Shown: piece by piece, positions 37,191 to 46,893 of the stretch
How positions within the stretch are numbered: the stretch's first letter is position 1
Layout: every line of letters starts with the position of its first letter
Source of the DNA: an uncultured Lachnospiraceae bacterium
GTDB taxonomy: Bacteria > Bacillota > Clostridia > Lachnospirales > Lachnospiraceae
Length of the DNA stretch: 64,000 nt
Direction: 5' to 3'
Assembly: GCA_910585715.1 (NCBI GenBank)
Contig: CAJUEX010000006.1
Location: 38,107-102,106 of the forward strand
The notes under the pieces: generated by a model
Seen by the model: the letters and a program-made list of their open reading frames with translations, nothing else
The model's database searches: none
Told to the model about the DNA's origin: nothing
Program-made: the position numbers and the translations under genes

Positions 37191-38390
37191 ATGAGAAAAA
37201 GAGTATTTTCATGGATTTTGACGGCAGCTATGCTGACGGCTGCATGCGGGCTTACAGGCTGCGGAAATAAGGATGTGGAAACCAAGACAGAAACGGAAAC
37301 AGAGACAGAGCAGGAGGTACAGGAACCATCTGAATCTGAAACAACAGAAGGCGAAGAGGCAGCTGCCGGAGTACATACAGTGACCTTCTATGATTCAGAC
37401 GGGACAACTGTTTTAAACACCGCAGAAGTAGAGGATGGAGCCACCGCCCAGGAGTACGTGCCGGAAAAGGAAGGCTTTCACTTTGCAGGCTGGTTTGCCA
37501 CGCCTCAGTTAAGCCACAAATTTGACTTTGCCACAGCCATAACTGAGGACACCTCATTGTTTGCAGGCTTTGTATCCTATGTAGAGGATACCAGAAGCTT
37601 TGCCATTGTGGGAAGCGGCAAGAGCCCGGCGCTTATGGAATCCAACTGGGGTGCAGTTATCGGGGAAGCCCAGACTATGACAAAAGAAAATGTAGAGGGA
37701 GCCAATGTATACACTATTACTTTGGATTTGGCAGAGGGCGATGAGTTCCAGTTTGCCATTGACAGCTCATGGAGCGTACAGAGGGGATACGGCTATCTGA
37801 ATGCCATTGAACAGGACGGCGTGGAATATTTTAAAAATTCCGGAGGTCTTGGGGACACCGGGGTAAAGAAGGCAAACATCAAGGTTGCAGTTGCCGGCAA
37901 TTATACGCTTACCCTCACCACTTATCCCGGAGAGGACACCTATGACACAGAGGACCCATATTATACAGAGGAAGGGAAAGAAAATTTCAATTTCAACGCA
38001 TTTGATACAATTACCTGGACCTATAACGGGGAAGCTGCCGATGGAGGAGAAGAGTATCAGACAGATTATTACATAAAAGGCGCGGTGATTACTGGCTGGA
38101 AAGATGTGTATACGGATGAGACGAAGTTTACAGAAAAGGACGGAATCTATACGCTGAACATTGCGCTTGAGGAAGGCGATGAATTTTTATTCACAACGCT
38201 TCTGACTACAGGGGATTCCCAAAGCGTAGGCAATGAGTACGTGCGCTATACAAACATTCAGGAATCTGACAGCGCCAGTCTTGCTTGTGTTACCGGTACG
38301 GAAAGCGCCAACATGGTGGCAGTGAAGACAGGAAACTATACCTTTACCTATGACCCTGCCACGCAGATACTGCAGGTAGCCTGCCAGTAG
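37191..38390 (+). CDS. Lipoprotein with InlB-type repeat and starch-binding-like domains
   Basis: This protein of about 399 aa starts with a lipoprotein signal (MRKRVFSWILTAAMLTAACG; lipobox LTGC at the acceptor Cys). ATG 37191 lies 10 bases after AGAGAGG; the alternative ATG at 37185 is closer to it. An acidic Glu/Thr-rich linker follows. Then comes one Listeria-Bacteroides (InlB B) repeat, with GATAQEYVPEKEGFHFAGWF. Two beta-sandwich modules come next, with aromatic residues typical of starch-binding modules (around 140-275 and 300-400). It is exported, lipid-anchored and located beside a GH13 enzyme and maltose-type transporter, so a cell-surface alpha-glucan binding role is likely but inferred. 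Confidence 0.75.
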   Translation: MRKRVFSWILTAAMLTAACGLTGCGNKDVETKTETETETEQEVQEPSESETTEGEEAAAGVHTVTFYDSDGTTVLNTAEVEDGATAQEYVPEKEGFHFAGWFATPQLSHKFDFATAITEDTSLFAGFVSYVEDTRSFAIVGSGKSPALMESNWGAVIGEAQTMTKENVEGANVYTITLDLAEGDEFQFAIDSSWSVQRGYGYLNAIEQDGVEYFKNSGGLGDTGVKKANIKVAVAGNYTLTLTTYPGEDTYDTEDPYYTEEGKENFNFNAFDTITWTYNGEAADGGEEYQTDYYIKGAVITGWKDVYTDETKFTEKDGIYTLNIALEEGDEFLFTTLLTTGDSQSVGNEYVRYTNIQESDSASLACVTGTESANMVAVKTGNYTFTYDPATQILQVACQ

Positions 38391-38392
38391 CT

Positions 38393-39202
38393 TTAGATTT
38401 GTACATCGTGGGAGTGGGCGGGAGTGCGGTCCATGGCATATTCCATGCAGGAAAACAGTGCTTCCGCCTTTTCCATAGTCATGACAGGTGCATAATACAA
38501 TAAAGCCCCGGGCTCCATAAGAGACTTCAGACTTTCGTTCAGTACATGCTGAACAACCAGCAGGTTCTGGCTGGTATAGCCGGTAAGCTCACCCGGTTCG
38601 GATATGTAGGACACAGAAGGAAACAGTTCTTCAAGCAGCGCTTTTTTCTCAAGATTGGGAGTGTCCAAAAGCAGGAGCGTGTAATCAGCGCCAAAATGTT
38701 CAGCCGCCTGTTTGGAAAGCTTTTGATAATCGGTATTGATTTGAAAGAAAAGCTGGTTGTCTGCAATCAGGCTGTCCAGCGCGAGCAGAGGCACAAAGTT
38801 GCGGTCGCCAATCTGATGAAAATAATCAGAGGACATGTCGTAGCAGACGATAGCATCCGCCTGGTTATAACAATCTTTGTGGGAAGCGCTTAAGTAGATT
38901 ACACCGTAATTTTTCGACTGCAAAAAGGATGACAGGAAATCCAGTACATACATCTGGTCGGCTTTTTTCAGGATGGAAGGGCTTTCCGGCATATAGACGG
39001 CAAGCATACGCTTCTGGCTGGTAACCAAAGCCTGAGCCGCCTGATTGGGCGAATAGCCTAAGAGATTGCTGATCTGCAGCACCTTTTTGCGGGTCTTTTC
39101 GCTAATCTGGATATCGGTGCGGTTGTTCATCACATAGGATACCGTCGCTACGGAGACTCCTGCCTCCCGCGCCACATCCTTTATGGTAATGCGCTTTTTC
39201 AT
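38393..39202 (-). CDS. LacI/GalR family transcriptional regulator
   Basis: This 269-aa repressor has the classic N-terminal helix-turn-helix ITIKDVAREAGVSVATVSYVMN and hinge region ISNLLGYSPNQAAQALVTSQ. The periplasmic-binding-protein-like sugar domain follows, but it is shorter than the usual 330-340 residue proteins; the C-terminal subdomain seems reduced. AAGGAGACAAC precedes the ATG. It is divergent from the GH13 gene and convergent with the lipoprotein gene (2 bp apart). It probably senses a malto-oligosaccharide and binds the 37058-37127 operators. Confidence 0.88.
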   Translation of the reverse strand: MKKRITIKDVAREAGVSVATVSYVMNNRTDIQISEKTRKKVLQISNLLGYSPNQAAQALVTSQKRMLAVYMPESPSILKKADQMYVLDFLSSFLQSKNYGVIYLSASHKDCYNQADAIVCYDMSSDYFHQIGDRNFVPLLALDSLIADNQLFFQINTDYQKLSKQAAEHFGADYTLLLLDTPNLEKKALLEELFPSVSYISEPGELTGYTSQNLLVVQHVLNESLKSLMEPGALLYYAPVMTMEKAEALFSCMEYAMDRTPAHSHDVQI

Positions 39203-39277
39203 ATGTTGTCTCCTTATGGTTGATATTCATATGTTATATTATTTTTTAAAAATTTTCAATAAAGTGAGGAAAAACCA

Positions 39278-41002
39278 ATGAATGAATATGCAATGCTGCA
39301 CGTTCCGGATTCCAGATACTGCTTTCCCGTGGGGGAGCGGGAGATTGTAATCCGTCTTAGAACAGCAAGGGAGGACCGGGAGGCGGAGGTCTTTCTGCTG
39401 TATAATTGTAAATATCTGTTTCAGCAACAGCAGGTACGCCTGCGGATGGAGATAAAGTATTCTGACCGGCTTTACGACTATTACGAGACAAGGCTTTTTC
39501 TTGAGGATGTGCGCCTGGCTTATATTTTTGAAATACGAGAAGGGGGAAAAACCACTTATTACAGTGAGGATGGACTAACTGAGAATTATTGCTTTGAAGA
39601 GGGGTTTTACAACTTTTTTCAAATGCCCTATATCAATAAAAATGATGTGATGCCGGTGGTGGACTGGATGCGCAGCGCCGTATTTTATCAGATTTTTGTG
39701 GAGCGGTTTGCACTGGGTAACCGGAAAAAGGATTTGTCCTACATAACCATGGAGTGGGGAGAGATTCCCAATCCCAAGAGCTTTGCCGGAGGTGATTTAA
39801 GGGGCATTGTGGATAAACTGGATTATCTGGAGGGGCTCGGTGTTACGGCTCTTTATCTGACTCCGGTTTTCCCCTCGATTTCCAATCACAAATACGATAT
39901 TATGGATTATAAAACAATTGATTCCAGCTTTGGCTCTAAGGAGGATTTCAGGGAGCTTGTAACAAAGGCTCACGAAAAGGGAATTAAAATCGTGCTGGAT
40001 GCGGTGTTTAATCACTGTAGCATGCAGCTTGCACAATTTCAGGATGTGATGAAAAACGGAAAGGCTTCCCCTTATTTTCACTGGTTTTTGATTGACGGGG
40101 ACTATCCGGAGCCGGAGCAGCCCAATTATGAGTGCTTTGCCTCCTGCAATTATATGCCGAAAATCAATACTGCCAACCCGGATGCCCAGAATTTTCTTTT
40201 GGATATTGCCTGTTACTGGATTCGGGAGTTTGATATTGACGGCTGGAGGCTGGATGTGTCTGATGAAGTATCTCATGAATTCTGGCGGCGTTTCCGTTAT
40301 GCGGTCAAGGAGGAAAAGGCGGATTGTGTGATTATCGGAGAGAACTGGCATGATGCCTACCCTTATCTGCAGGGCGACCAGTACGACGGCATTATGAATT
40401 ATTCCTTTACCAAGGCATGTCTGGATTATTTTGCAAAAGACCGTTTTGACGCAAAGCAGATGGCGGATAAGCTGAGCAGCAATCTTATGCGCAATACGGA
40501 ACAGGTCAATTATATGATGCTGAATCTTTTGGACACACACGATACCCATCGCTTTTTTACAGAGCTTGGAGAGGACAAGGAAAAGCTTTTGGCGGCGGTG
40601 GCATTGGAAATGGTATTTCCGGGAGCGCCCTGCATTTATTATGGTACGGAAATCTGCATGGCGGGCGGCTATGACCCGGATTCCAGACGCTGCTTTGACT
40701 GGGAAGAGAGACGCTGGGATTTGAGAGTCATGGAAATGATAAAACAGCTTATTGCGCTGCGCCGTCTGAATACCCTGCAGTATGGGGATGTGGGGATATG
40801 GGAAGAACAGGAAATGCTTTGTGTAAGGCGCCGCCTGAAGGAGAGCGAAAATAATCATGAAGTGCGTTTATACATAAACCTGTCAAAAAAACAGCAGAGG
40901 CTGCCGGCTGAAGCAGTAAAAAATGTGCTTTGCAGCAATCTTTGGCAGGAGGGAATACTGGACAATAGAGGTTTTGTTGTGATGGAAGGAGAATGGAAAT
41001 GA
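39278..41002 (+). CDS. GH13 alpha-glucan hydrolase (neopullulanase/cyclomaltodextrinase-like), intracellular
   Basis: This 574-aa enzyme has an N-terminal beta-sandwich (about 1-125, CBM34-like) and a (beta/alpha)8 GH13 barrel. Conserved regions are DAVFNHCS (region I), GWRLDVSDE with nucleophile Asp326 (region II), IIGENWHD with acid/base Glu355 (region III) and LLDTHDTHR with Asp422 (region IV). There is no signal peptide, so it should act on imported malto-oligosaccharides or cyclodextrins. GTGAGG lies 8 bases before the ATG. The stop overlaps the next start as ATGA, so it is co-expressed with the importer. Confidence 0.92.
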   Translation: MNEYAMLHVPDSRYCFPVGEREIVIRLRTAREDREAEVFLLYNCKYLFQQQQVRLRMEIKYSDRLYDYYETRLFLEDVRLAYIFEIREGGKTTYYSEDGLTENYCFEEGFYNFFQMPYINKNDVMPVVDWMRSAVFYQIFVERFALGNRKKDLSYITMEWGEIPNPKSFAGGDLRGIVDKLDYLEGLGVTALYLTPVFPSISNHKYDIMDYKTIDSSFGSKEDFRELVTKAHEKGIKIVLDAVFNHCSMQLAQFQDVMKNGKASPYFHWFLIDGDYPEPEQPNYECFASCNYMPKINTANPDAQNFLLDIACYWIREFDIDGWRLDVSDEVSHEFWRRFRYAVKEEKADCVIIGENWHDAYPYLQGDQYDGIMNYSFTKACLDYFAKDRFDAKQMADKLSSNLMRNTEQVNYMMLNLLDTHDTHRFFTELGEDKEKLLAAVALEMVFPGAPCIYYGTEICMAGGYDPDSRRCFDWEERRWDLRVMEMIKQLIALRRLNTLQYGDVGIWEEQEMLCVRRRLKESENNHEVRLYINLSKKQQRLPAEAVKNVLCSNLWQEGILDNRGFVVMEGEWK

Positions 41003-42489
41003 GAAGAAGAAACAACCGTGCATTGGCAATGTTTACCGCTGTGGTTCTGGGGATGGGAACCTTAACGGGCTGTGGACAGAAAACCGGAGAAGAGGTTTCA
41101 GGAGAGAAACAGGCAGAGGAAACGAAGGAGACCGGTGGGGCTGCCGCCGTGTTTAACGGTGAACTGGAGCAGAACGTAACCATTCAGGTGCTGGAAAATG
41201 ATACGGCTATTTCCAAAGGGTATTTTGCAGAGCTGATTCAGGCATTTAATGAAGCATATGCTGAATACGGAATTACGGCAGTGGACGCAAATATGGACCA
41301 GTATCTGGATCTGGCAAACGACGGACCTTACGGATACGGACCGGATGTGCTTTATCAGGCAAATGATGTGATTATGAAATATGTGGACGGCAAACACATT
41401 TATCCCCTGCCCGTAGAAAAACTGGAGTGTTATGATAAGATTCCGGAAGCGGCATGGACAGCTTATAAGACGGAGATAAGCGGTGCTTCTTATACATGCG
41501 GGGTTCCGGTAAACGTGCAGGCAGGTATGCTTTATTACCGCAAGGATTTACTGCCGGAGAACTGGGAGACGGAATGGGACGATAACGGGAACTCAGTGCC
41601 GGACATGGTGGAGAACTGGAATGATATGTATGCTTTTTCCCTGGAACGTCATGCACAGGATTCTTCAAAGTACGGGTATATGAAATCTTTATATGATGTG
41701 TATTTTTCCAGCGGCTTTTTATTTTCTTATGGAGCTTATGCATTCGGAAACAACAATACGGACCCGGGAGATATCGGGTTTGCAGCAGGTGAGGCGGAAA
41801 AGGGCGCATGGGTGCTGAGCCAGCTTGCTTCTGCAATGAACGAGGAATGCATTGATGATACCATTACCACAAATGCCTACAGCAAGTTAGGGGATGGCAG
41901 CTACTTTGCAACTATAAGCACCCCGGACGTTTACACAACCTTTTTGGATGAATTGATTTTATCCTATGAAAGCGAGGGAATGTCAGAGGCGGAGGCAGAG
42001 GAAAAGGCAAAGGAAAATTTGGTTATGACCTCTCTTCCCAAGCTTCCGGCAAGCGGGGATTTAAAGGAGGAAAATCCGGAGCTTATAGACACGAAGGCAA
42101 TGGGAGGAATCAATGGCTATGCCATTAGCGCCTACACAAAGGCCCCCAATGCATGTCTTGCCTTTGTGGATTTTGCAACCGGCTATGAGCGGATGGTGCA
42201 GCGCAGTCAGCTGCTTGGCATTGCTCCTGCAAGAGAGGATGCGGCAGAGGATGTGGGCGGCACTTCAAAGCTGCTTTACCAGAATCTTGCTTCAGGAAAC
42301 ATTATTCTCATGCCTTCTATTTCAGAGGTGGCACAGATTTGGACGCCGGGTCAGACCTTTTTTACCGACCTTGCCAAGGATTCCTTCCGTCCGGAGGGAG
42401 AAAAACAGTATCTGGACAAGGAGGCCATGAAGCAGGGACTGGAGAAAATGAGCAAGGAGATTCATGACGCAATCTTTACGTTGAAATAG
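40999..42489 (+). CDS. Sugar-binding lipoprotein of maltose-type ABC importer
   Basis: This protein of about 496 aa has a lipoprotein signal with lipobox LTGC (mature Cys in GTLTGCGQK). It has the extracellular solute-binding family 1 fold pattern (EDAAEDVGGTSKLLYQNL near the C-terminus). ATG 40999 is 7 bases after AAGGAG and overlaps the GH13 stop as ATGA; ATG 40993 is too close to the site. At about 500 residues it is longer than classical MalE but normal for Lachnospiraceae. It captures malto-oligosaccharides at the outer face of the membrane for the two permeases downstream. Confidence 0.9.
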   Translation: MRRRNNRALAMFTAVVLGMGTLTGCGQKTGEEVSGEKQAEETKETGGAAAVFNGELEQNVTIQVLENDTAISKGYFAELIQAFNEAYAEYGITAVDANMDQYLDLANDGPYGYGPDVLYQANDVIMKYVDGKHIYPLPVEKLECYDKIPEAAWTAYKTEISGASYTCGVPVNVQAGMLYYRKDLLPENWETEWDDNGNSVPDMVENWNDMYAFSLERHAQDSSKYGYMKSLYDVYFSSGFLFSYGAYAFGNNNTDPGDIGFAAGEAEKGAWVLSQLASAMNEECIDDTITTNAYSKLGDGSYFATISTPDVYTTFLDELILSYESEGMSEAEAEEKAKENLVMTSLPKLPASGDLKEENPELIDTKAMGGINGYAISAYTKAPNACLAFVDFATGYERMVQRSQLLGIAPAREDAAEDVGGTSKLLYQNLASGNIILMPSISEVAQIWTPGQTFFTDLAKDSFRPEGEKQYLDKEAMKQGLEKMSKEIHDAIFTLK

Positions 42490-42501
42490 AGGGGGAGGAA
42501 A

Positions 42502-43821
42502 ATGAGAGAGAAATGGAAGAGCTTTGCAAAGAACGTCCGAAACAGTAACGGGCGGGTGCGGCTTTCCGCAGTCATTATGGGCGGCGGGCAGCTTTTGTAT
42601 GGCAGATGGGTAAAAGGACTTCTCTATCTGCTGGCGGAGATTATCATCCTATGTTATTTCATTACCAGAGGAGGAAAGGAGCTGGCGGGCTTCTTTACCC
42701 TTGGAACCAGACAGGGGGATGCATGGCTGGGCATTCAGGGTGACGATTCGGTAGTCATGCTGTTAATGGGAATTTTTGCGTGGATTGTGCTTCTTGTATT
42801 TATTGGACTATATGTGTCAAATTTAAAGGATGCCTATAAAAGCCAGAAGCTTGCCATGGCAGGGAAGCCCCAGCCCCGTTTTTTAGAGGAGCTGGCAGAG
42901 TTTGCTGATAAAAAATTTTATGTTATGGTACTTGCCCTGCCGGTGTTGGGAGTCTGTGTCTTTAATATACTGCCCATCGTATTTATGATACTGATTGCCT
43001 TTACCAATTATGGGGGAAAGATTGTGCCGCCGGCGCTGGTGGACTGGGTAGGCATTGATAACTTTAAAAAGCTGATTACCTTGTCCCAGTTTGCCCCTAC
43101 CTTTTTTAAGATACTTGCATGGAACCTGCTCTGGGCAGCAGCCTCCACAGCCATCAACTATTTTGCAGGACTGGGGCTGGCGCTGCTTCTGAACAAAGAC
43201 TGTGTGAAGGGCAAGGCTGTCTGGCGGGTATTTCCCATTCTCGCATATGCCATTCCGGGCTTTATCACGCTGGTGGCATTTAAATTCATGTTTTCTTACG
43301 GCGGTCCCATCAATCAGATGATTACTGCCTCCGGAGGAACAGCCGTAGGCTTTTTGGATCTGGATGCCAAATGGACGGCAAGACTTATCGGTCTTTTGGT
43401 AAACTGCTGGATTAGCGTGCCTTCCATTATGCTTTTGGCTACCGGACATTTGTCCAATCAGGACATGACATTATATGAGGCGGCAAGGTTAGACGGCGCA
43501 ACACGGTTCCAGCAGTTTCGGAAGCTGACGCTGCCCTTTATGCTTTTTGTTACGACACCGGTGCTGCTTGGGCAGTTTATCGGCAACTTTAACAATTTCG
43601 GCATTTTCTATTTCCTGCGGGGCGGTCTGTATGTGGACGGCTATTTTCTGGCAAGCGATACGGATTTGCTCATTAACTGGCTGTATAACTTATCCATCGA
43701 CAACAATTATTACTGTATCGGAGCGGCTATAAGCCTTGTTATATTCCTGATCACTTCTACATTGTCGTTGATTGTGTACATGCGGTCATCATCCTATAGA
43801 GAGGAGGATAGCTTTCAATGA
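42502..43821 (+). CDS. MalF-type sugar ABC permease
   Basis: This 439-aa protein has an extra N-terminal membrane region (MGGGQLLYGRWVKGLLYLLAEI), as in many Firmicute MalF proteins. The main permease domain follows, with the EAA loop EAARLDGATRFQQFRKLTLP that contacts the ATPase. GGGGGAGG precedes the ATG. It overlaps the next gene by four bases (ATGA). Confidence 0.93.
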   Translation: MREKWKSFAKNVRNSNGRVRLSAVIMGGGQLLYGRWVKGLLYLLAEIIILCYFITRGGKELAGFFTLGTRQGDAWLGIQGDDSVVMLLMGIFAWIVLLVFIGLYVSNLKDAYKSQKLAMAGKPQPRFLEELAEFADKKFYVMVLALPVLGVCVFNILPIVFMILIAFTNYGGKIVPPALVDWVGIDNFKKLITLSQFAPTFFKILAWNLLWAAASTAINYFAGLGLALLLNKDCVKGKAVWRVFPILAYAIPGFITLVAFKFMFSYGGPINQMITASGGTAVGFLDLDAKWTARLIGLLVNCWISVPSIMLLATGHLSNQDMTLYEAARLDGATRFQQFRKLTLPFMLFVTTPVLLGQFIGNFNNFGIFYFLRGGLYVDGYFLASDTDLLINWLYNLSIDNNYYCIGAAISLVIFLITSTLSLIVYMRSSSYREEDSFQ

Positions 43822-44657
43822 AAAAACGGTTTTCTATGAAAAGGACAATGGATGTGGGCATTACCTACCTGATTCTGCTGGCGGTGGCATTTGTGTTCTT
43901 CTTCCCATGCCTGTGGCTGATTTTAGCTTCCTTTTCCGCATCGGGAAGTATTTATTCCTTTGAGGGATTTTTTCCCTCTTCCTACAGTCTGGCAACCTTT
44001 CAGAAGCTTTTTACAGATACGGCATTGTACAATTATCCGAAATGGTTTTTAAACACCCTTTACATCGCATCGGGAAGCTGTGTGCTTGGCACGTTTTTAA
44101 CCATTCTCACTGCCTACACCATGTCCCGGTTTGAGTTTCGGATGCGTAAGCCCATGATGAAGACCACAATGGTTCTGGGAATGTTTCCTTCTTTTATGAG
44201 CATGACGGCAGTGTATCTTCTTATGACCCAGTTTGGGCTTATCAACCAGCGCTGGGGGCTGATTTTGATTTATGCGGCAGGGGCGCCTATGGGGTATCTG
44301 ACCCAAAAGGGATTTTTTGACACTATTCCAAAAGCCATTGACGAGGCGGCAAAAATCGACGGGGCCACCAGTATGCAGATTTTTACAAAAATAAATCTCC
44401 CTCTTTCCAGGCCGATTATTGTTTACACCGCGTTGACTTCCTTTACCTGGCCATGGAGCGATTTTATCCTTCCGAAGCTTCTTTTGAAGGAAAAGGATTT
44501 CTACACGGTGGCGGTAGGGCTTATGAGTCTGGATGAGACGGAATTTGCCCGGTTTGCGGCGGGAAGTGTGTTTATTGCGGTGCCAATCGTCATTCTCTAT
44601 TTCTTTTTGGTGAAGGATATGGTAAACGGCATGGCAAGCGGGGCGGTTAAGGGCTGA
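43818..44657 (+). CDS. MalG-type sugar ABC permease
   Basis: This 279-aa permease has about six membrane helices. Its EAA loop is DEAAKIDGATSMQIFTKINLPLSRP, and it ends with KDMVNGMASGAVKG, the typical MalG C-terminus that reaches the ATPase. It pairs with the preceding MalF-type permease. No MalK-like ATPase is encoded here, so the importer probably borrows a shared MsmX/MalK ATPase from elsewhere in the genome, as is common in Firmicutes. A terminator follows at 44691. Confidence 0.93.
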   Translation: MKKRFSMKRTMDVGITYLILLAVAFVFFFPCLWLILASFSASGSIYSFEGFFPSSYSLATFQKLFTDTALYNYPKWFLNTLYIASGSCVLGTFLTILTAYTMSRFEFRMRKPMMKTTMVLGMFPSFMSMTAVYLLMTQFGLINQRWGLILIYAAGAPMGYLTQKGFFDTIPKAIDEAAKIDGATSMQIFTKINLPLSRPIIVYTALTSFTWPWSDFILPKLLLKEKDFYTVAVGLMSLDETEFARFAAGSVFIAVPIVILYFFLVKDMVNGMASGAVKG

Positions 44658-44690
44658 AAATATTTGGGGAAATGGTATTCGGAAGAAAAG

Positions 44691-44723
44691 GAAAGCTTGG
44701 GATTTAGTAAGCTTTCTTTTTTT
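44691..44723 (+). terminator. Intrinsic terminator of the alpha-glucan operon
   Basis: An 8-bp stem GAAAGCTT (44691-44698) / AAGCTTTC (44709-44716) is followed by a run of T residues. Confidence 0.8.
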
Positions 44724-44852
44724 GTCTGTAGGGAAACTATTGGCTTAACTACTACTAAATTCTATCGGAAACCACAAAACCGGATAAAGCAGTTTACTTT
44801 CTCTTTTATATAAGATAAAATATCCATAATTCTTTTTCTAAAAGCAGGACAT

Positions 44853-44879
44853 TAAAACAGCTAAAACAGCTAAAACAGC
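44853..44879. repeat. Three tandem copies of TAAAACAGC
   Basis: Three exact 9-bp copies lie head to tail just before the ribosome-binding site of the DUF362 gene. They may be a slippage-prone leader feature; no function is evident. Confidence 0.7.
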
Positions 44880-44897
44880 ACAGAGGAGGATTTCGGA

Positions 44898-46016
44898 ATG
44901 GAAAAATCAAAGGTATATTTTACATCCTTTCGGACGGTGGGCAGTGAAAATCTGCTGCAAAAGCTACACAGGCTGATGAAAGCCGCAGGGTTTGAACAGA
45001 TTGATTTTCAGGATAAGTATGCAGCCATTAAGATTCATTTTGGGGAGTATGGCAATCTGGCATTTCTCAGGCCCAACTATGCCAGAGTGGTTGCGGATTA
45101 TGTGAAAGAGCTTGGGGGAAAAGCTTTTTTAACAGATTGCAATACATTGTATGTGGGAAGCCGCAAGAATGCCGTGGATCATCTTGAGACAGCTTATGTC
45201 AATGGATTTTCACCCTATCAGACAGGATGTCATGTAATTATCGGGGACGGCTTAAAGGGAACGGATGAAGCAATTGTACCAATTAACGGAGAGTATGTAA
45301 AAGAGGCGAAAATCGGGCATGCCATCATGGATGCGGATGTGTTTATTTCCCTGACTCATTTCAAAGGGCATGAGGTGGCCGGTTTTGGCGGTGCATTAAA
45401 AAATATCGGAATGGGCTGTGGTTCCAGAGCGGGCAAGATGGAGCAGCATTGTGATGGGAAACCAAGTGTAAATCAGGAAGCCTGTGTAGGCTGCGGTGCC
45501 TGTCAGAAAATCTGTGCCCACGGTGCGCCTCAGATAACAGATAAAAAGGCAGCTATTGACCATGATAAGTGTGTGGGCTGCGGCAGATGTCTTGCTATCT
45601 GCCCGAAGGATGCCATTGCGGCAGACTTTGATGCTTCCGTGACAATGCTGAATTATAAGATGGCAGAGTATTCTCTGGCAGTCTGCAAGGACAGACCGTG
45701 TTTCCACATCTCGCTTATATGTGATGTTTCGCCAAACTGCGATTGCCATTCGGAGAACGATATTCCCATTATTCCTGATGTGGGAATGCTTGCTTCCTTT
45801 GATCCGGTTGCTCTGGACATGTGCTGCGCAGACCTTTGCAATCAGATGCCTGCCGTGGAAAACAGCGTGCTTGGTGAGAATCTGAAAAAGCAGGAAGACC
45901 ATTCGGGTCATGACCATTTCCATATGACACATCCTGATACGGAGTGGAGGAGCTGCATTTCCCATGCGGTTAAGATAGGGCTTGGCTCGGATCAGTATGA
46001 GATGGTGACAGTGTAG
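44898..46016 (+). CDS. DUF362 protein with two 4Fe-4S clusters
   Basis: This 372-aa protein has a DUF362 domain (about 30-190 and again after the ferredoxin part, DVGMLASFDPVALDMCCADLCNQ). Inserted in it is a two-cluster bacterial ferredoxin domain: C196-x2-C199-x2-C202-x3-C206 and C225-x2-C228-x2-C231-x3-C235. A His-rich region near 335-345 (HSGHDHFHMTH) could bind metal. AGAGGAGG precedes the ATG. These proteins are common in anaerobes and are thought to act in electron transfer, but the partner is unknown. It stands alone, flanked by terminators. Confidence 0.88.
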   Translation: MEKSKVYFTSFRTVGSENLLQKLHRLMKAAGFEQIDFQDKYAAIKIHFGEYGNLAFLRPNYARVVADYVKELGGKAFLTDCNTLYVGSRKNAVDHLETAYVNGFSPYQTGCHVIIGDGLKGTDEAIVPINGEYVKEAKIGHAIMDADVFISLTHFKGHEVAGFGGALKNIGMGCGSRAGKMEQHCDGKPSVNQEACVGCGACQKICAHGAPQITDKKAAIDHDKCVGCGRCLAICPKDAIAADFDASVTMLNYKMAEYSLAVCKDRPCFHISLICDVSPNCDCHSENDIPIIPDVGMLASFDPVALDMCCADLCNQMPAVENSVLGENLKKQEDHSGHDHFHMTHPDTEWRSCISHAVKIGLGSDQYEMVTV

Positions 46017-46030
46017 TGATGTATAAAATG

Positions 46031-46056
46031 AGCAGGGCGGAAGCCCTGCTTATTTA
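46031..46056 (+). terminator. Intrinsic terminator after the DUF362 gene
   Basis: An 8-bp GC-rich stem AGCAGGGC / GCCCTGCT closes a GGAA tetraloop and is followed by a T-rich tail. Confidence 0.8.
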
Positions 46057-46215
46057 TGTGAATGAATGTAGCTGATTGTATAACCTTTTTGATGGGTGTT
46101 CTTCATATTTTATCAGCAATGGAAATGTCTGTCAGTGAATATGTATTGGGAGGAGAAAATAAAATTATTCCCATTAATAAGAGATGGATGTGATATCCTA
46201 AACCGCATATTCTGC

Positions 46216-46271
46216 TTGACATTTTGTAGAAGTTTTATTACAATATTTATGAAAAAATATTCATTCATAAA
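46216..46271 (+). promoter_or_regulatory. Promoter and candidate TetR operator
   Basis: TTGACA (46216-46221), a 17-bp spacer and TACAAT (46239-46244) form a sigma-A promoter. An 8-bp inverted repeat TTTATGAA (46246-46253) / TTCATAAA (46264-46271) follows immediately and ends 17 bp before the TetR start, suggesting autorepression. Confidence 0.75.
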
Positions 46272-46288
46272 GATGGAAAGGAGAACTT

Positions 46289-46888
46289 ATGCCAAAATCA
46301 CAAGAACGGTGTCAGGAAATCCGTCAGGAAACTCGTTCTAAAATATTGAACGATTCCATGCTTTATTTTGCTAAAAATGGCTTTGCAGGAACAAAGATAA
46401 GCGATTTGGCAAAATATATCGGTATCGGGCAAGGCACCCTTTATATCTATTTTAAATCCAAAGAAGAACTGTTTAGTGAAATTTTTGCTTTAGCTAATAG
46501 CAGTAAAGAGATTGAGGATTTGAAAATGCTCATACGTCTGCCGATATCTGCCAAAAAGAAAATACGGAAGCTTTCAAAAAGTATTCTGACCAGGCTTAAT
46601 CAGGATGATATTTATGCAGCAAAGGTTGCATTGAATACGCAAATGATGTTTGAACAGAAGGACTTTGCTTCTGCGGAAACAACCTATCAGTCAGACTTAT
46701 ATCAATTGACAGAAAAAATGATTAAACAGGGGCAGAAGGAGGGGAATGTTGTAGAGGGATTTCCTATGAAATTGGCAGATTATTATTGGGGCGTGGTCTA
46801 CCTCTATGCTCTCAAAAGGTTATTTACAACAAGGTATGAAATGATTTCCGAAGAAGATTTGTCAAGGATATTGCTGAAAGATGAATAA
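46289..46888 (+). CDS. TetR/AcrR family transcriptional regulator
   Basis: This 199-aa protein has the TetR helix-turn-helix (about 15-60: KILNDSMLYFAKNGFAGTKISDLAKYIGIGQGTLYIYFKSKEELF), followed by a variable helical domain. GGAAAGGAG precedes the ATG. It lies upstream of the SDR and condensation-like genes and is separated from them by a large palindromic element, so it may be their regulator. The adjacent inverted repeat in its own promoter supports autoregulation. Confidence 0.9.
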   Translation: MPKSQERCQEIRQETRSKILNDSMLYFAKNGFAGTKISDLAKYIGIGQGTLYIYFKSKEELFSEIFALANSSKEIEDLKMLIRLPISAKKKIRKLSKSILTRLNQDDIYAAKVALNTQMMFEQKDFASAETTYQSDLYQLTEKMIKQGQKEGNVVEGFPMKLADYYWGVVYLYALKRLFTTRYEMISEEDLSRILLKDE

Positions 46889-46893
46889 AAAGG

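Noticed and set aside
39797..40858. 353-aa minus-strand open frame
   Set aside because: It lies entirely opposite the GH13 gene, whose catalytic motifs are all in frame; shadow of a real gene.
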